From positions 47,938 to 111,937 of the forward strand of contig DIWJ01000043.1 of NCBI GenBank assembly GCA_002428445.1: DNA of 64,000 nt, in the 5' to 3' direction. The notes beneath the pieces are model-generated. The model was not told where the DNA came from. It did not search any database and saw only the letters and a list, made by a program, of their open reading frames with translations. The translations under genes and the position numbers were made by a program. The DNA comes from Syntrophaceae bacterium UBA6109. Lineage in GTDB: Bacteria > Desulfobacterota > Syntrophia > Syntrophales > UBA6109. Shown piece after piece: positions 51,815-59,894 of the stretch; position 1 is the stretch's first letter; every line of letters starts with the position of its first letter.

Positions 51815-52990
51815 TCAAGCCTCAGCCGATGGAAGGGTCTGCTGAGGCGCACCCAGCATGAAATCCCCGCGTTCGATCCACTCCTTGAGAGCGTTGGCGA
51901 TCTCCCGCGCTTTGAAATAACTCGAGAGCGGCGCCGTGGTGATCTTCCGTCCGTTCAGCGCAATCGCGCCGCTCCGGAGTTCCTTGTAGCTGACCTCCCC
52001 CAGGGTCTTTCCCGTGCCCTTCGGGTAATCCATGCTGTAATCATGGACCTGCGTGTAGATGTTTTCATCGCGGACGGCCGTAAAACGCGCCATCTCTTCA
52101 CTCAGGATCGGAATGGGAATGCCGATGCCGACATACAGGGAAACGCCGTAACCAAGGATGCTGGCCCCGACAAGCCACTCCGGACTCATCTGTTTCAGAT
52201 TGCCGATGGTCGCGATCGTGCCCGCTCCTTCGCGCGGAACACCGTCTGTCCCGCGGGCGGCGTTCGGCGCATGCTGCGTCCCCGGCCAGGCGACGAACCC
52301 TTGCGCTCCGCCCAGAAAGATTCGCGTACCGATTCCGACCGTTCGATAATAGGGATCGTTGAACAGCGGGCTCAATTGCCCGGCGGTGGCGTAATTCGCA
52401 TTGGCCATGCGCGGCCGCAAGACCCCCATGTAGGTGTAAATGGTCTTGTCGGACACGTTGACGGCGCAGTTGTAGTTTTGGTAGGCATTGCGGGGGTTGA
52501 AAAGGATGGCATCCCGGAGATCGTGGAGGGTGATGTTCTTCTCATATTTCCGGGCGGGGTAGCAGTCGGTCCCGTACCCTTCCGCACGCAGCCGGATCAC
52601 GTTGCCCGCCACCAGATCTTCGATGACATGACCGCCGCCGTAGTTGAATTCACCCGGATAGACGCTGTTCAGAGGATCTCCCTCGACGACTTCGGTCGCT
52701 CCGAGAAAGCAGTCAACGGCGGCAATCCCCCCGTAGGCAGGCACATCGTTCAACCAGACCTTCGACGCGCGTATTTTCGGCGCGGTATGGCCGAAATTCA
52801 GGAAGGCCCCGGATGAGCACATCGGACTGAACGTCCCCGTCGTTACGACGTCGATCTTGCGCGCCGCGTCAACATCGCCGTGACGCTCGACCACGTCGAT
52901 CATCTCCTCTGCCGTGACCACGACGGCCTTCCCCTGCCGGATCTTTTCGTTGATCTCCTCGTAGGTCTTGTTCACCCGATGCTTTTTCAT
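51815..52990 (-). CDS. Homocysteine biosynthesis protein, DUF39 family
   Basis: A 391-residue protein of the COG1900/DUF39 family. In anaerobes, members convert aspartate semialdehyde plus sulfide to homocysteine, replacing the acylated-homoserine route (known from Methanosarcina MA1821). Conserved features visible are GTFSPMCSSGAFLNFGH (Cys58) and GTDCYPARKYE (Cys143), candidate persulfide cysteines, plus many Gly-rich loops. No CBS domain is fused, and the ferredoxin/NIL partner (MA1822 type) is not adjacent. The start at 52990 (MKKHRVNKT) is chosen; a GTG 39 bases upstream would extend into the gap. It follows dut by 54 bases at the end of the long minus-strand block. Confidence 0.85.
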   Translation of the reverse strand: MKKHRVNKTYEEINEKIRQGKAVVVTAEEMIDVVERHGDVDAARKIDVVTTGTFSPMCSSGAFLNFGHTAPKIRASKVWLNDVPAYGGIAAVDCFLGATEVVEGDPLNSVYPGEFNYGGGHVIEDLVAGNVIRLRAEGYGTDCYPARKYEKNITLHDLRDAILFNPRNAYQNYNCAVNVSDKTIYTYMGVLRPRMANANYATAGQLSPLFNDPYYRTVGIGTRIFLGGAQGFVAWPGTQHAPNAARGTDGVPREGAGTIATIGNLKQMSPEWLVGASILGYGVSLYVGIGIPIPILSEEMARFTAVRDENIYTQVHDYSMDYPKGTGKTLGEVSYKELRSGAIALNGRKITTAPLSSYFKAREIANALKEWIERGDFMLGAPQQTLPSAEA

Positions 52991-53044
52991 ACGATGGCAT
53001 TCCTTCCCTTGGGATTCTGCCGCACCCACTTCTTCCGTTCCCGC

Positions 53045-53488
53045 TCAGGTGTGGCCGAAGCCTCCGTCCCCCCGGGTTGTCGGGACCAGTTCCTCCGCCT
53101 CCAGCCAGGAAACGCGGCAGACCCGCTGTACGATCATCTGGGCGATCCGGTCGCCCCGTTTCACCGCGAAAGAATCTTCGCCGTGGTTGATCAGGATGAC
53201 CGCAATCTGGCCTCGGTAATCGGCATCGACCGTGCCCGGGGAATTGACCAGCGTGACGCCGCTGCGGATCGCCATGCCGCTTCTGGGGCGGATTTGCGCT
53301 TCATAGCCGGGAGGCAGTTCGACGGCGAATCCCGTCGGGATCTTCGCTCTTTGCCCGGGCAGGATGACGAGCTCGCCCTCCACCGCCGCACAGACGTCCA
53401 TCCCCGCAGCGCCGGCCGTCATGTAACGGGGCAGGGGGATATCCCGGCAGCTTGCGCAACGTTGAATCCGGATTGTCAGTTCCTCCAT
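53045..53488 (-). CDS. dut: Deoxyuridine 5'-triphosphate nucleotidohydrolase
   Basis: A 147-residue trimeric dUTPase that hydrolyses dUTP to dUMP and keeps uracil out of DNA. All five motifs are present: AAGMDVCAA (1), PRSGMA (2), GTVDADYRG (3), RIAQMIV (4) and the Gly-rich C-terminal TTRGDGGFGHT (5). The start at 53488 (MEELTIRIQR) is the usual N-terminus. The gene lies 19 bases after the M16 peptidase gene, an association common in this phylum as I recall. Confidence 0.95.
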   Translation of the reverse strand: MEELTIRIQRCASCRDIPLPRYMTAGAAGMDVCAAVEGELVILPGQRAKIPTGFAVELPPGYEAQIRPRSGMAIRSGVTLVNSPGTVDADYRGQIAVILINHGEDSFAVKRGDRIAQMIVQRVCRVSWLEAEELVPTTRGDGGFGHT

Positions 53489-53507
53489 GCCGGTACCTGC
53501 GTCCACA

Positions 53508-54752
53508 TCAGGGAAGTTTGACGTCCCCTTCGGAAATCGGCCCTGTGACGGCCAGCGACAACAGCCGGGGGTCGAACATCTCTTCCGCGAGACACCGGAC
53601 ATCCTCGGCGGATACCGCGTCGATCTGGGCGATAACCTCCTCGACAGGCACGGGCCGACCGAAGTGGATCTCATTGCGGGCAAGGCGGCTCATCCGATTG
53701 TCCGTGCTCTCCATGCTCAGAAGATAATTGCCCTTCAACGACTCCTTGGCTCGCGCCAATTCTTCTTCCGACAGGTTTTCGCCGGCCATGCGCCGCAGGG
53801 CAGCCACGACAAGTTCAATGACTTCAGCGAAATCCCCCTTGTCGACGCCCGCGTAAATGCCGATTAAACCGGTATCCGCATAAGAATTGAGATAGGAATA
53901 AATGGAATAGGCGAGCCCGCGTTTCTCCCGAATCTCCTGAAAGAGCACCGAGCTCATGTTTCCGCCCAGTGCGGCGTTCAGAACAAATCCCGGAAATCTC
54001 CTGGGGTTCACGGAAGAAGGCGCGGTCGAACCGAGCACTAGGTGGACCTGCTCGAGGTCTTTTTCCCAGACCGCAACCGTTCTCTGCGGGCGGGGCTCGC
54101 CAAAGGCATTGTCTTTTGCCCCGCCCTCCCGGCCGGCAAAGGAATCCGCCAGCAATTTCACCAGCGGGTCATGATCCAGACACCCTGCAGCGGTGATGAT
54201 CAGTCCGTCGCCCCCATAGCGCGCGCGAAAGAAGCGCACGATGGAATCCCGCCGGAAATTTTCCACGATCTCAGCCGTCCCAAGAACGGGACGCCCGAGG
54301 GGATGTCCGCTCCAGTAATGTCCTTCGAACAGGTCGTGGATATACTCCCCCGGCGAATCCTCCAGCATGCGGATTTCCTGGAGGACCACCAGCTTCTCCT
54401 TCCGGATCTCTTCAGCGTCAAACAGGGAGCGGTTGAAGATATCGGCCAGAAGATCAATCGATAATGCCAGGTGGTAGTCGGGGATTTTCAGGTAGAACGA
54501 AGTCCATTCCTTGCCGGTGACGGCATTCATGAGACCGCCGACGGAATCGATGAGGGACGCAATCTCGAAGGAAGTTCGCGATTGCGTCCCCTTGAAAAGC
54601 ATGTGCTCGATGAAATGGGCCATCCCGTTCGCTTCCGGCGTCTCGTAACGGGAACCGCTTCGGACCCATGCCCCGATGGAAATCGACCTGACATGCGGGA
54701 TCCGTTCGGAGAGAATCCGGACGCCGTTGTCGAGAACGGTCTTATGATACAT
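53508..54752 (-). CDS. M16-family zinc peptidase (processing-peptidase-like)
   Basis: A 414-residue insulinase-superfamily protease. The inverted zinc motif HFIEH is in GMAHFIEHMLFKGT (about residues 45-58), with the downstream Glu in EKLVVLQEIRM as third ligand, so the active half is intact. The second domain has the R/Y region EIREKRGLAYSIYSY. It is similar to bacterial homologues of mitochondrial processing peptidase (YmxG/PqqL-like) that sit after pnp in many genomes. The N-terminus overlaps the pnp end by 11 bases. The natural substrate is unknown. Confidence 0.92.
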   Translation of the reverse strand: MYHKTVLDNGVRILSERIPHVRSISIGAWVRSGSRYETPEANGMAHFIEHMLFKGTQSRTSFEIASLIDSVGGLMNAVTGKEWTSFYLKIPDYHLALSIDLLADIFNRSLFDAEEIRKEKLVVLQEIRMLEDSPGEYIHDLFEGHYWSGHPLGRPVLGTAEIVENFRRDSIVRFFRARYGGDGLIITAAGCLDHDPLVKLLADSFAGREGGAKDNAFGEPRPQRTVAVWEKDLEQVHLVLGSTAPSSVNPRRFPGFVLNAALGGNMSSVLFQEIREKRGLAYSIYSYLNSYADTGLIGIYAGVDKGDFAEVIELVVAALRRMAGENLSEEELARAKESLKGNYLLSMESTDNRMSRLARNEIHFGRPVPVEEVIAQIDAVSAEDVRCLAEEMFDPRLLSLAVTGPISEGDVKLP

Positions 54753-56862
54753 CGGCCCCTAATGCATCCTTCCTGCTCAGGCGGATCTTTCCCTGCTTGT
54801 CGATCTCGATCACCTTGACGAGGATCTCATCTCCCTCGTTGACGATGTCGGTCACCTTCTTGACGCGCTCCTTGTCCAGCTGGGAGATGTGAACCAAGCC
54901 CTCCGTCCCCGGCAGAATCTCGACAAAGGCCCCGAAGTCGACCACCTTCTTCACGGTGCCGCGATAGATCTTTCCGATTTCCGCATCCTCGGTCAGCCAC
55001 TTGACCATCTGGACGGCGCGGGCAGCCGCCTCGGCATCGCTGGAGGCGATGGTTACAGTGCCGTCGTCCTCGACGTCGATGGTAACGCCTGTTTCACTGA
55101 TGATCTGGCGGATATTCTTGCCGCCGCTGCCGATCACGTCCCTCACCCGGTCCGGTCTCACCTTGACCTGGGTAATGCGCGGCGCAAACAAAGAGATGTC
55201 CGGTCTCGGCTGCGCCAATGTCTCCTTGATCTTATCGATGATGAAGACCCTGCCGTCCCGAGCCTGTGCAAGGGCTTTTCTCAGAATCTCCATCGTGACG
55301 CCGTCGATTTTGATATCCATCTGCATGGCTGTAACGCCGCGCTTGGTTCCGCAAACCTTGAAATCCATGTCCCCGGCATGGTCTTCATCCCCAAGAATAT
55401 CGGACAGGATGACCACATCGTCCCCTTCCTTGAGCAGCCCCATGGCGATCCCCGCGACCACATCCTTCACGGGCACACCGCCGTCCATCAGGCAGAGGAT
55501 CCCGCCGCACACGGTCGCCATCGAAGAGGAACCGTTCGAGGACAGGATCTCCGAGACGATCCGGATCGTATAGGGGAAGGTTTCCTGGGACGGCAGGACC
55601 GGCAGGAGCGCCTTCCTCGCGAGGTTGCCGTGACCGATCTCTCTACGGCCCGGGCTCCGCAACGGTTTCGCCTCCCCAACGCAGAAGGGCGGGAAGTTGT
55701 AGTGCAGAAGGAACGAACGCATCTCTTCGCCGGCAACGTAATCCAGCCGCTGCTCGTCTGAAGACGTTCCAAGCGTCAACGCTGCCAGGGCCTGGGTCTC
55801 GCCGCGGGTGAAGAGCGCGGACCCGTGAGCGCGCGGCAGGATCCCGGCTTCGGAACTGATCGGCCGTATGTCGCTGAAGGCGCGGCCGTCGATTCTCCTT
55901 TTTTCGCGGAAGATCATTTCTCTCAGTACGCGGCGTTCCGCTGCTTCCACTGCATTTGCCGCCGCTGCCTTCTTCAGGGAATCGTCGCCGGACACGTCCC
56001 GGATAACCTCGGCGCGGATCTCATCGAGTCTTGAATAGCGCTCCTGCTTTTTCGGCAACCGGTAAGCTTCGCGAAGCGGCGGCAGCGCCTTTTCCTCCAC
56101 AGCCGCCTTTACGGCATCGTCCACGGTGAACGCGCTGAAGTTTCTCTTCTCTCGTCCGATCTCCGCGCGCATCCGGTCCTGCAGCTCGATCACCGGCCGG
56201 AGGGCTTCCAGACCGAAGGCGATCGCATCCACCAGGACATCGTCCTCCACTTCCCCGGCCTCGCCTTCGAGCATGACCAAGTTCACATCATAAGCCTTTC
56301 CGCCGGTGCCGGGCTCCACCTTGCGGCCGGTGACATAAAGATTCAAGTCGCTTTTTCCCAGAAGATCGGCGGGAGGATTGCAGACAAAATTTCCCTCAAC
56401 ACGCCCGACCCGAACCCCCGCGATCGGCCCCTTGAAGGGGATGTCCGAGATCACCAGGGCGGCGGATGCGCCCAGCATGGCAGCGATACTGGAGTCGTTT
56501 TGTGTATCGACGGAAAGCACCGTGGCGACGATCTGGGTCTCCAGCGTGTACCCCTTGGGAAACAGCGGACGGATGGATCGATCGATCAGCCGCGACGTGA
56601 GGATCTCCCGTTCGTTGGGGCGCCCCTCTCTCTTGAAGAAACCGCCGGGGATCTTTCCGGCGGCGAAGGTCTTCTCCTCATAGTCCACGGTGAGGGGCAT
56701 GAAATCGATCCCCTCCCTGCCGCTGTGGAGCGATACGGCCGTCACCAGGACGACAGTGTCTCCATAAGCGACCCACATGGCGCCATCAGCCTGTCCGGCC
56801 ACATAATGGGCCTTCAACGTAATGGGCCTTCCTGCAAAATCAATGCTATACGATGTACTCAT
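54742..56862 (-). CDS. pnp: Polyribonucleotide nucleotidyltransferase
   Basis: A 706-residue phosphorolytic 3'-5' exoribonuclease of the degradosome. It has two RNase PH domains (the first degenerate, the second with GDEDHAGDMDFKV and the phosphate-binding SSNGSSSMATVCGG), then KH (IGSGGKNIRQIISETG) and S1 (GTVKKVVDFGAFVEILPG) domains, all complete. A large perfect hairpin lies in the gap after rpsO. AAGGAAAGGA precedes the ATG. Confidence 0.97.
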   Translation of the reverse strand: MSTSYSIDFAGRPITLKAHYVAGQADGAMWVAYGDTVVLVTAVSLHSGREGIDFMPLTVDYEEKTFAAGKIPGGFFKREGRPNEREILTSRLIDRSIRPLFPKGYTLETQIVATVLSVDTQNDSSIAAMLGASAALVISDIPFKGPIAGVRVGRVEGNFVCNPPADLLGKSDLNLYVTGRKVEPGTGGKAYDVNLVMLEGEAGEVEDDVLVDAIAFGLEALRPVIELQDRMRAEIGREKRNFSAFTVDDAVKAAVEEKALPPLREAYRLPKKQERYSRLDEIRAEVIRDVSGDDSLKKAAAANAVEAAERRVLREMIFREKRRIDGRAFSDIRPISSEAGILPRAHGSALFTRGETQALAALTLGTSSDEQRLDYVAGEEMRSFLLHYNFPPFCVGEAKPLRSPGRREIGHGNLARKALLPVLPSQETFPYTIRIVSEILSSNGSSSMATVCGGILCLMDGGVPVKDVVAGIAMGLLKEGDDVVILSDILGDEDHAGDMDFKVCGTKRGVTAMQMDIKIDGVTMEILRKALAQARDGRVFIIDKIKETLAQPRPDISLFAPRITQVKVRPDRVRDVIGSGGKNIRQIISETGVTIDVEDDGTVTIASSDAEAAARAVQMVKWLTEDAEIGKIYRGTVKKVVDFGAFVEILPGTEGLVHISQLDKERVKKVTDIVNEGDEILVKVIEIDKQGKIRLSRKDALGADVS

Positions 56863-56889
56863 GAATATTCCTTTCCTTGATCAGATGAA

Positions 56890-56921
56890 GCGTCCCGCCG
56901 CCGACGTCGGCGGCGGGACGC
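56890..56921. promoter_or_regulatory. Long perfect hairpin in the rpsO-pnp gap
   Basis: A 32-base perfect palindrome (GCGTCCCGCCGCCGA with its complement) lies 23 bases after the rpsO stop and 28 bases before the pnp start. No T-tract follows on the minus strand. In E. coli the pnp leader hairpin is cut by RNase III and bound by PNPase for autoregulation; a comparable role is likely here. Confidence 0.65.
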
Positions 56922-56943
56922 GTGCCTGACGGACCGATTTTGT

Positions 56944-57210
56944 CTATTTTCTGAGACCCAGGCGAGCAATCACGCTCTTGTAACGGTCCACGTCCTTGTT
57001 TTTCAGATAATCCAGCAGGCGCCGTCTGTGGCCGACCAGTTTCAGCAGGCCGCGCCGCGAATGATGATCCTTCTTGTGGGCCTTGAAATGCTCCGTCAGG
57101 TATTCGATTCTCGCACTGAGCAGGGCAATCTGGACTTCCGGCGATCCCGTATCTTTTTCGTGCGCCTGATAACTTGAAATAATCCCTTTTCTCTTCTCAG
57201 AATCTAACAC
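56944..57210 (-). CDS. rpsO: 30S ribosomal protein S15
   Basis: An 88-residue rRNA-binding protein of the small-subunit platform. It is full length, with [51 protein letters not shown] and the conserved C-terminus. The start codon is GTG at 57210, with GGGAGGAAAG upstream. It lies between truB and pnp, the conserved order. Confidence 0.97.
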   Translation of the reverse strand: MLDSEKRKGIISSYQAHEKDTGSPEVQIALLSARIEYLTEHFKAHKKDHHSRRGLLKLVGHRRRLLDYLKNKDVDRYKSVIARLGLRK

Positions 57211-57282
57211 GGTCTTCTTTCCTCCCTACGTAGAATCTTTGGGTTGCTTCCCGAGGAATCGACTGACCATCCAGTCCCTCGC

Positions 57283-58221
57283 TCAGTTTTCATTGAATAC
57301 CCGCAGGATCTCGACGACCTGGCGGGTCTCGTCCATGGACAACAACTGTTCAGAGGAAGCCAGCATTTTCCCAATGGCGATCAGGCGCTTGTCCAGTGTG
57401 ACGAACATTACCACATCTCCTGCTGCAAGAAAAGGAAGATGATAGCGGCCGAGCATGCCGACCGTCGGATGCCGGCCGTCGCGCGCCTTCTTCTCATCCT
57501 CAGGAGAAACCTGTATCCGAGCCAGATCCGGCAGTGCATCCACCATGGAGATAACGGCTGCACCCCATCCGTCCTGTCGGCCCACTTCGCCCACGGTGTT
57601 CATGGAGAGGGCCCGGGTTTCATCAAAATTTCCGCTGCGCGTTCTTCTCAGTTCCGCGAGGCATCCCCCGCACCCCAGGAGACGGCCCGCATCCGCGCAC
57701 AGAGAACGGACGTAGGTCCCCTTGGAACAGCGGACCTTGAACGCCACACGCGGAAGATCGAAGCGTTCGATTTCCAGCGATGCGATTTCGACGATCCGAG
57801 GCTCCGGTTCGACCGCAATGCCCTTTCTCGTCCACGCATAGAGAGGCTTGCCGCGGACCTTGACCGCCGAGATCAGGGGCGGCGTCTGAACCAGTCTTCC
57901 GACGAAACCTCCCAGCACTTCGGCAATATCCGCCTCGCCGACCCGCGGCTCGACCCGGGCCGTGACCTTGCCTTCCGTGTCCAGCGTGTCCGTCTCGACG
58001 CCTAGGAGCAGCGTGGCGCGATACTCTTTCCAGTCGAGAGAGAAGAACTGCACGAGTTTCGTCGCCTCGTTCAGGCAGACGGGAAGAACTCCCGTGGCGA
58101 GCGGATCCAGCGTACCCGTATGTCCGGCCTTGGAAACCCCGAGGGCCTTCCGGACTTCTGTCACCGTCTGATGGGAGGTTCTGCCGGCCGGCTTGTCGAC
58201 CACCACCACGCCGCTGGTCAT
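57283..58221 (-). CDS. truB: tRNA pseudouridine(55) synthase
   Basis: A 312-residue enzyme that makes pseudouridine 55 in the T-loop of tRNAs. The catalytic Asp lies in GHTGTLDPLATGVLP. Other conserved blocks are VVVDKPAGRTSHQ at the N-terminus, QTPPLISAVKVRGKPLYAWTRKG and CSKGTYVRSLCADAG. A C-terminal PUA-like extension (about 240-312) is present. The start overlaps the nrnA stop in an ATGA arrangement. Confidence 0.96.
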   Translation of the reverse strand: MTSGVVVVDKPAGRTSHQTVTEVRKALGVSKAGHTGTLDPLATGVLPVCLNEATKLVQFFSLDWKEYRATLLLGVETDTLDTEGKVTARVEPRVGEADIAEVLGGFVGRLVQTPPLISAVKVRGKPLYAWTRKGIAVEPEPRIVEIASLEIERFDLPRVAFKVRCSKGTYVRSLCADAGRLLGCGGCLAELRRTRSGNFDETRALSMNTVGEVGRQDGWGAAVISMVDALPDLARIQVSPEDEKKARDGRHPTVGMLGRYHLPFLAAGDVVMFVTLDKRLIAIGKMLASSEQLLSMDETRQVVEILRVFNEN

Positions 58222-59171
58222 GGCCTGCCCTCCCGGATGACTTCCAGCACGCTCTTCCGCACCGTCTCCAGATCACCTTCGATCCTGCAGGCCGCGGCAT
58301 TGATATGGCCGCCGCCCTTGAAGGCCGCCGCCACCCGCTCTACATTAAACGATCCCTTGGAACGCAGACTGACCTTAAAAAGGTTCGGGGACAGTTCGCT
58401 GAACAGGATGGAGACCACCACGCCCTTCACCGAGCGGGGCAGATCCACGAAGTTTTCGGTCATCTCCGGCACGGCGCCTGCAGCGGCCAGGGCATCCAAT
58501 GTTACGACCAGGGAGCCGACCTTCCCGCCAAGATCAAAGGAGAGGCTCTTCAGGACGATGCCCAGGAGCAGAAATCTTTCCGCAGGATAGCTTTCGTAGA
58601 CATTCTCCGAAATCGTCTGGGGTGAAGCCCCGCGGCTCACCAGGACAGACGCCGCCCGCAGACTCTCCGTTCTGGTATTTCCGTAACGGAATCCGCCGGT
58701 GTCGGTAAGAACGGCCGTATATAGACAATTGGCCGTTTCAGGGCTCAACTCGAACCCTCCGCGCTCCGCCAGCCGGAAGATCAATTCACCCGTAGAGCTT
58801 GCATCCGGTTCGATCCACATCCGCTCGCAGAAGCCTCCATTGGACACATGATGGTCGATGTTCACCAGACAGGGAATCGATCCGATCCGCCGCGACTCCT
58901 TGCCGACCCGATCCAGTTCGCTGCAGTCCAATATGACAGCCGCTTCGTACTGAGTGACCGGCGGAAGGACATTCAGGATTTCGTCGGCCCCGGGAAGAAA
59001 GCGATAGTTGGCCGGCGTCGGATCCTGATTATAGATATCGGCCCGTTTCCCCGATGCACGGAGAATCCGGCAAAGGGCGAGTTCGGAACCCACGGCGTCG
59101 CCGTCGAGTCGCTCATGCGACGTGAGGAGAAAGCGATCGAAACGCCGAAGCGCATCCAGCACCTCTTCCAT
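58218..59171 (-). CDS. nrnA: DHH-family oligoribonuclease/pAp phosphatase NrnA-like
   Basis: A 317-residue DHH-DHHA1 phosphoesterase that degrades short RNA (nanoRNA) and 3'-phosphoadenosine-5'-phosphate. Metal motifs are HERLDGDAVGS (with Leu where Pro is usual), ILDCSELDRVG, NIDHHVSN (DHH) and TDTGGFRYGNT. The DHHA1 domain ends in KGGGHINAAACRIEG. The ATG overlaps the rbfA stop by one base and the stop overlaps truB, so the three are translationally coupled. Confidence 0.93.
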   Translation of the reverse strand: MEEVLDALRRFDRFLLTSHERLDGDAVGSELALCRILRASGKRADIYNQDPTPANYRFLPGADEILNVLPPVTQYEAAVILDCSELDRVGKESRRIGSIPCLVNIDHHVSNGGFCERMWIEPDASSTGELIFRLAERGGFELSPETANCLYTAVLTDTGGFRYGNTRTESLRAASVLVSRGASPQTISENVYESYPAERFLLLGIVLKSLSFDLGGKVGSLVVTLDALAAAGAVPEMTENFVDLPRSVKGVVVSILFSELSPNLFKVSLRSKGSFNVERVAAAFKGGGHINAAACRIEGDLETVRKSVLEVIREGRP

Positions 59172-59527
59172 CAGCGGTCACCTTCCTTCCGGATTTCGGC
59201 AAGGAGGCGCTCAATCCTGTCGCCCTGAACAAAGGTTTCGTCCTGCCGGAACAGGATCTCGGGGACCCTGCGGATCTGGAGACGTTTCCCGAGTTCCCAC
59301 CTGACGAACCCCAGGGCGTTCTGCAGGCCTTCCACCGTCTGCGGATCAAACCCCTCCCGGCCCATCTCGACGAAGTAGATCTTCGCATTCCGCAGATCAT
59401 CCGTCACCTGCACATCGGTGATCGTGACGGAGCCCACGCGCGGGTCCTTGACCTGGCGCAAGAGGATATCGGCAACTTCTTTCTTCAGTTGATCGGCCAA
59501 TCGATCCTTCCTCTTAAACGTCGTCAT
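59171..59527 (-). CDS. rbfA: Ribosome-binding factor A
   Basis: A 118-residue KH-type factor for late 30S maturation. It shows DRLADQLKKEVADILLRQVKDPRVG, VTITDVQVTDDLRNAKIYF and the C-terminal VPEILFRQDETFVQGDRIERLL, where the family has a D-x-S/T-x-x-x-x-x-x-I pattern. GGAAGG precedes the ATG at 59527. It overlaps the DUF503 gene by 14 bases. Confidence 0.94.
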   Translation of the reverse strand: MTTFKRKDRLADQLKKEVADILLRQVKDPRVGSVTITDVQVTDDLRNAKIYFVEMGREGFDPQTVEGLQNALGFVRWELGKRLQIRRVPEILFRQDETFVQGDRIERLLAEIRKEGDR

Positions 59528-59852
59528 ACTTGCCTTCCTCGTAGGACCGGGCATCCATGGTGTTTTCCATGCTGACAATCTCCACTTTTGCCCCCAGGAC
59601 TTCGGCAAGATCCAGCCGTTCAATGAAATTCAGAATGTGATCCATCTTGCCGTTGATGAAGCGGCGGTCGTTCCCGACGACGGAAAAACCGATGACGGCC
59701 CTGCGGAGATGATCGTTCTGCCCCACCTCCGCGATGGAGACATTGAAGCTGTTCTGCGTTCTCTTCAGGATGCGGCTGAGGATTCCCCTTTTCTCCTTCA
59801 GCGACCCGCATTCGGGGATTCTCAATTCGACGATGCCCGTACCCACAACCAT
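59514..59852 (-). CDS. DUF503 (YlxP-like) protein
   Basis: A 112-residue small protein of the DUF503 family, found almost always between infB and rbfA. It has the N-terminal beta strand VVGTGIVELRIPECGSLKEKRGILSRILKRTQNSFNVSIAEVG pattern. Its function is not established; a link to ribosome maturation is suggested by constant neighbours. The start at 59852 gives the usual N-terminus. Confidence 0.92.
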   Translation of the reverse strand: MVVGTGIVELRIPECGSLKEKRGILSRILKRTQNSFNVSIAEVGQNDHLRRAVIGFSVVGNDRRFINGKMDHILNFIERLDLAEVLGAKVEIVSMENTMDARSYEEGKYDDV

Positions 59853-59894
59853 CCAATCCCCCGCTGCATGGAGCTCGGCGGCCTTGACCCCTTC

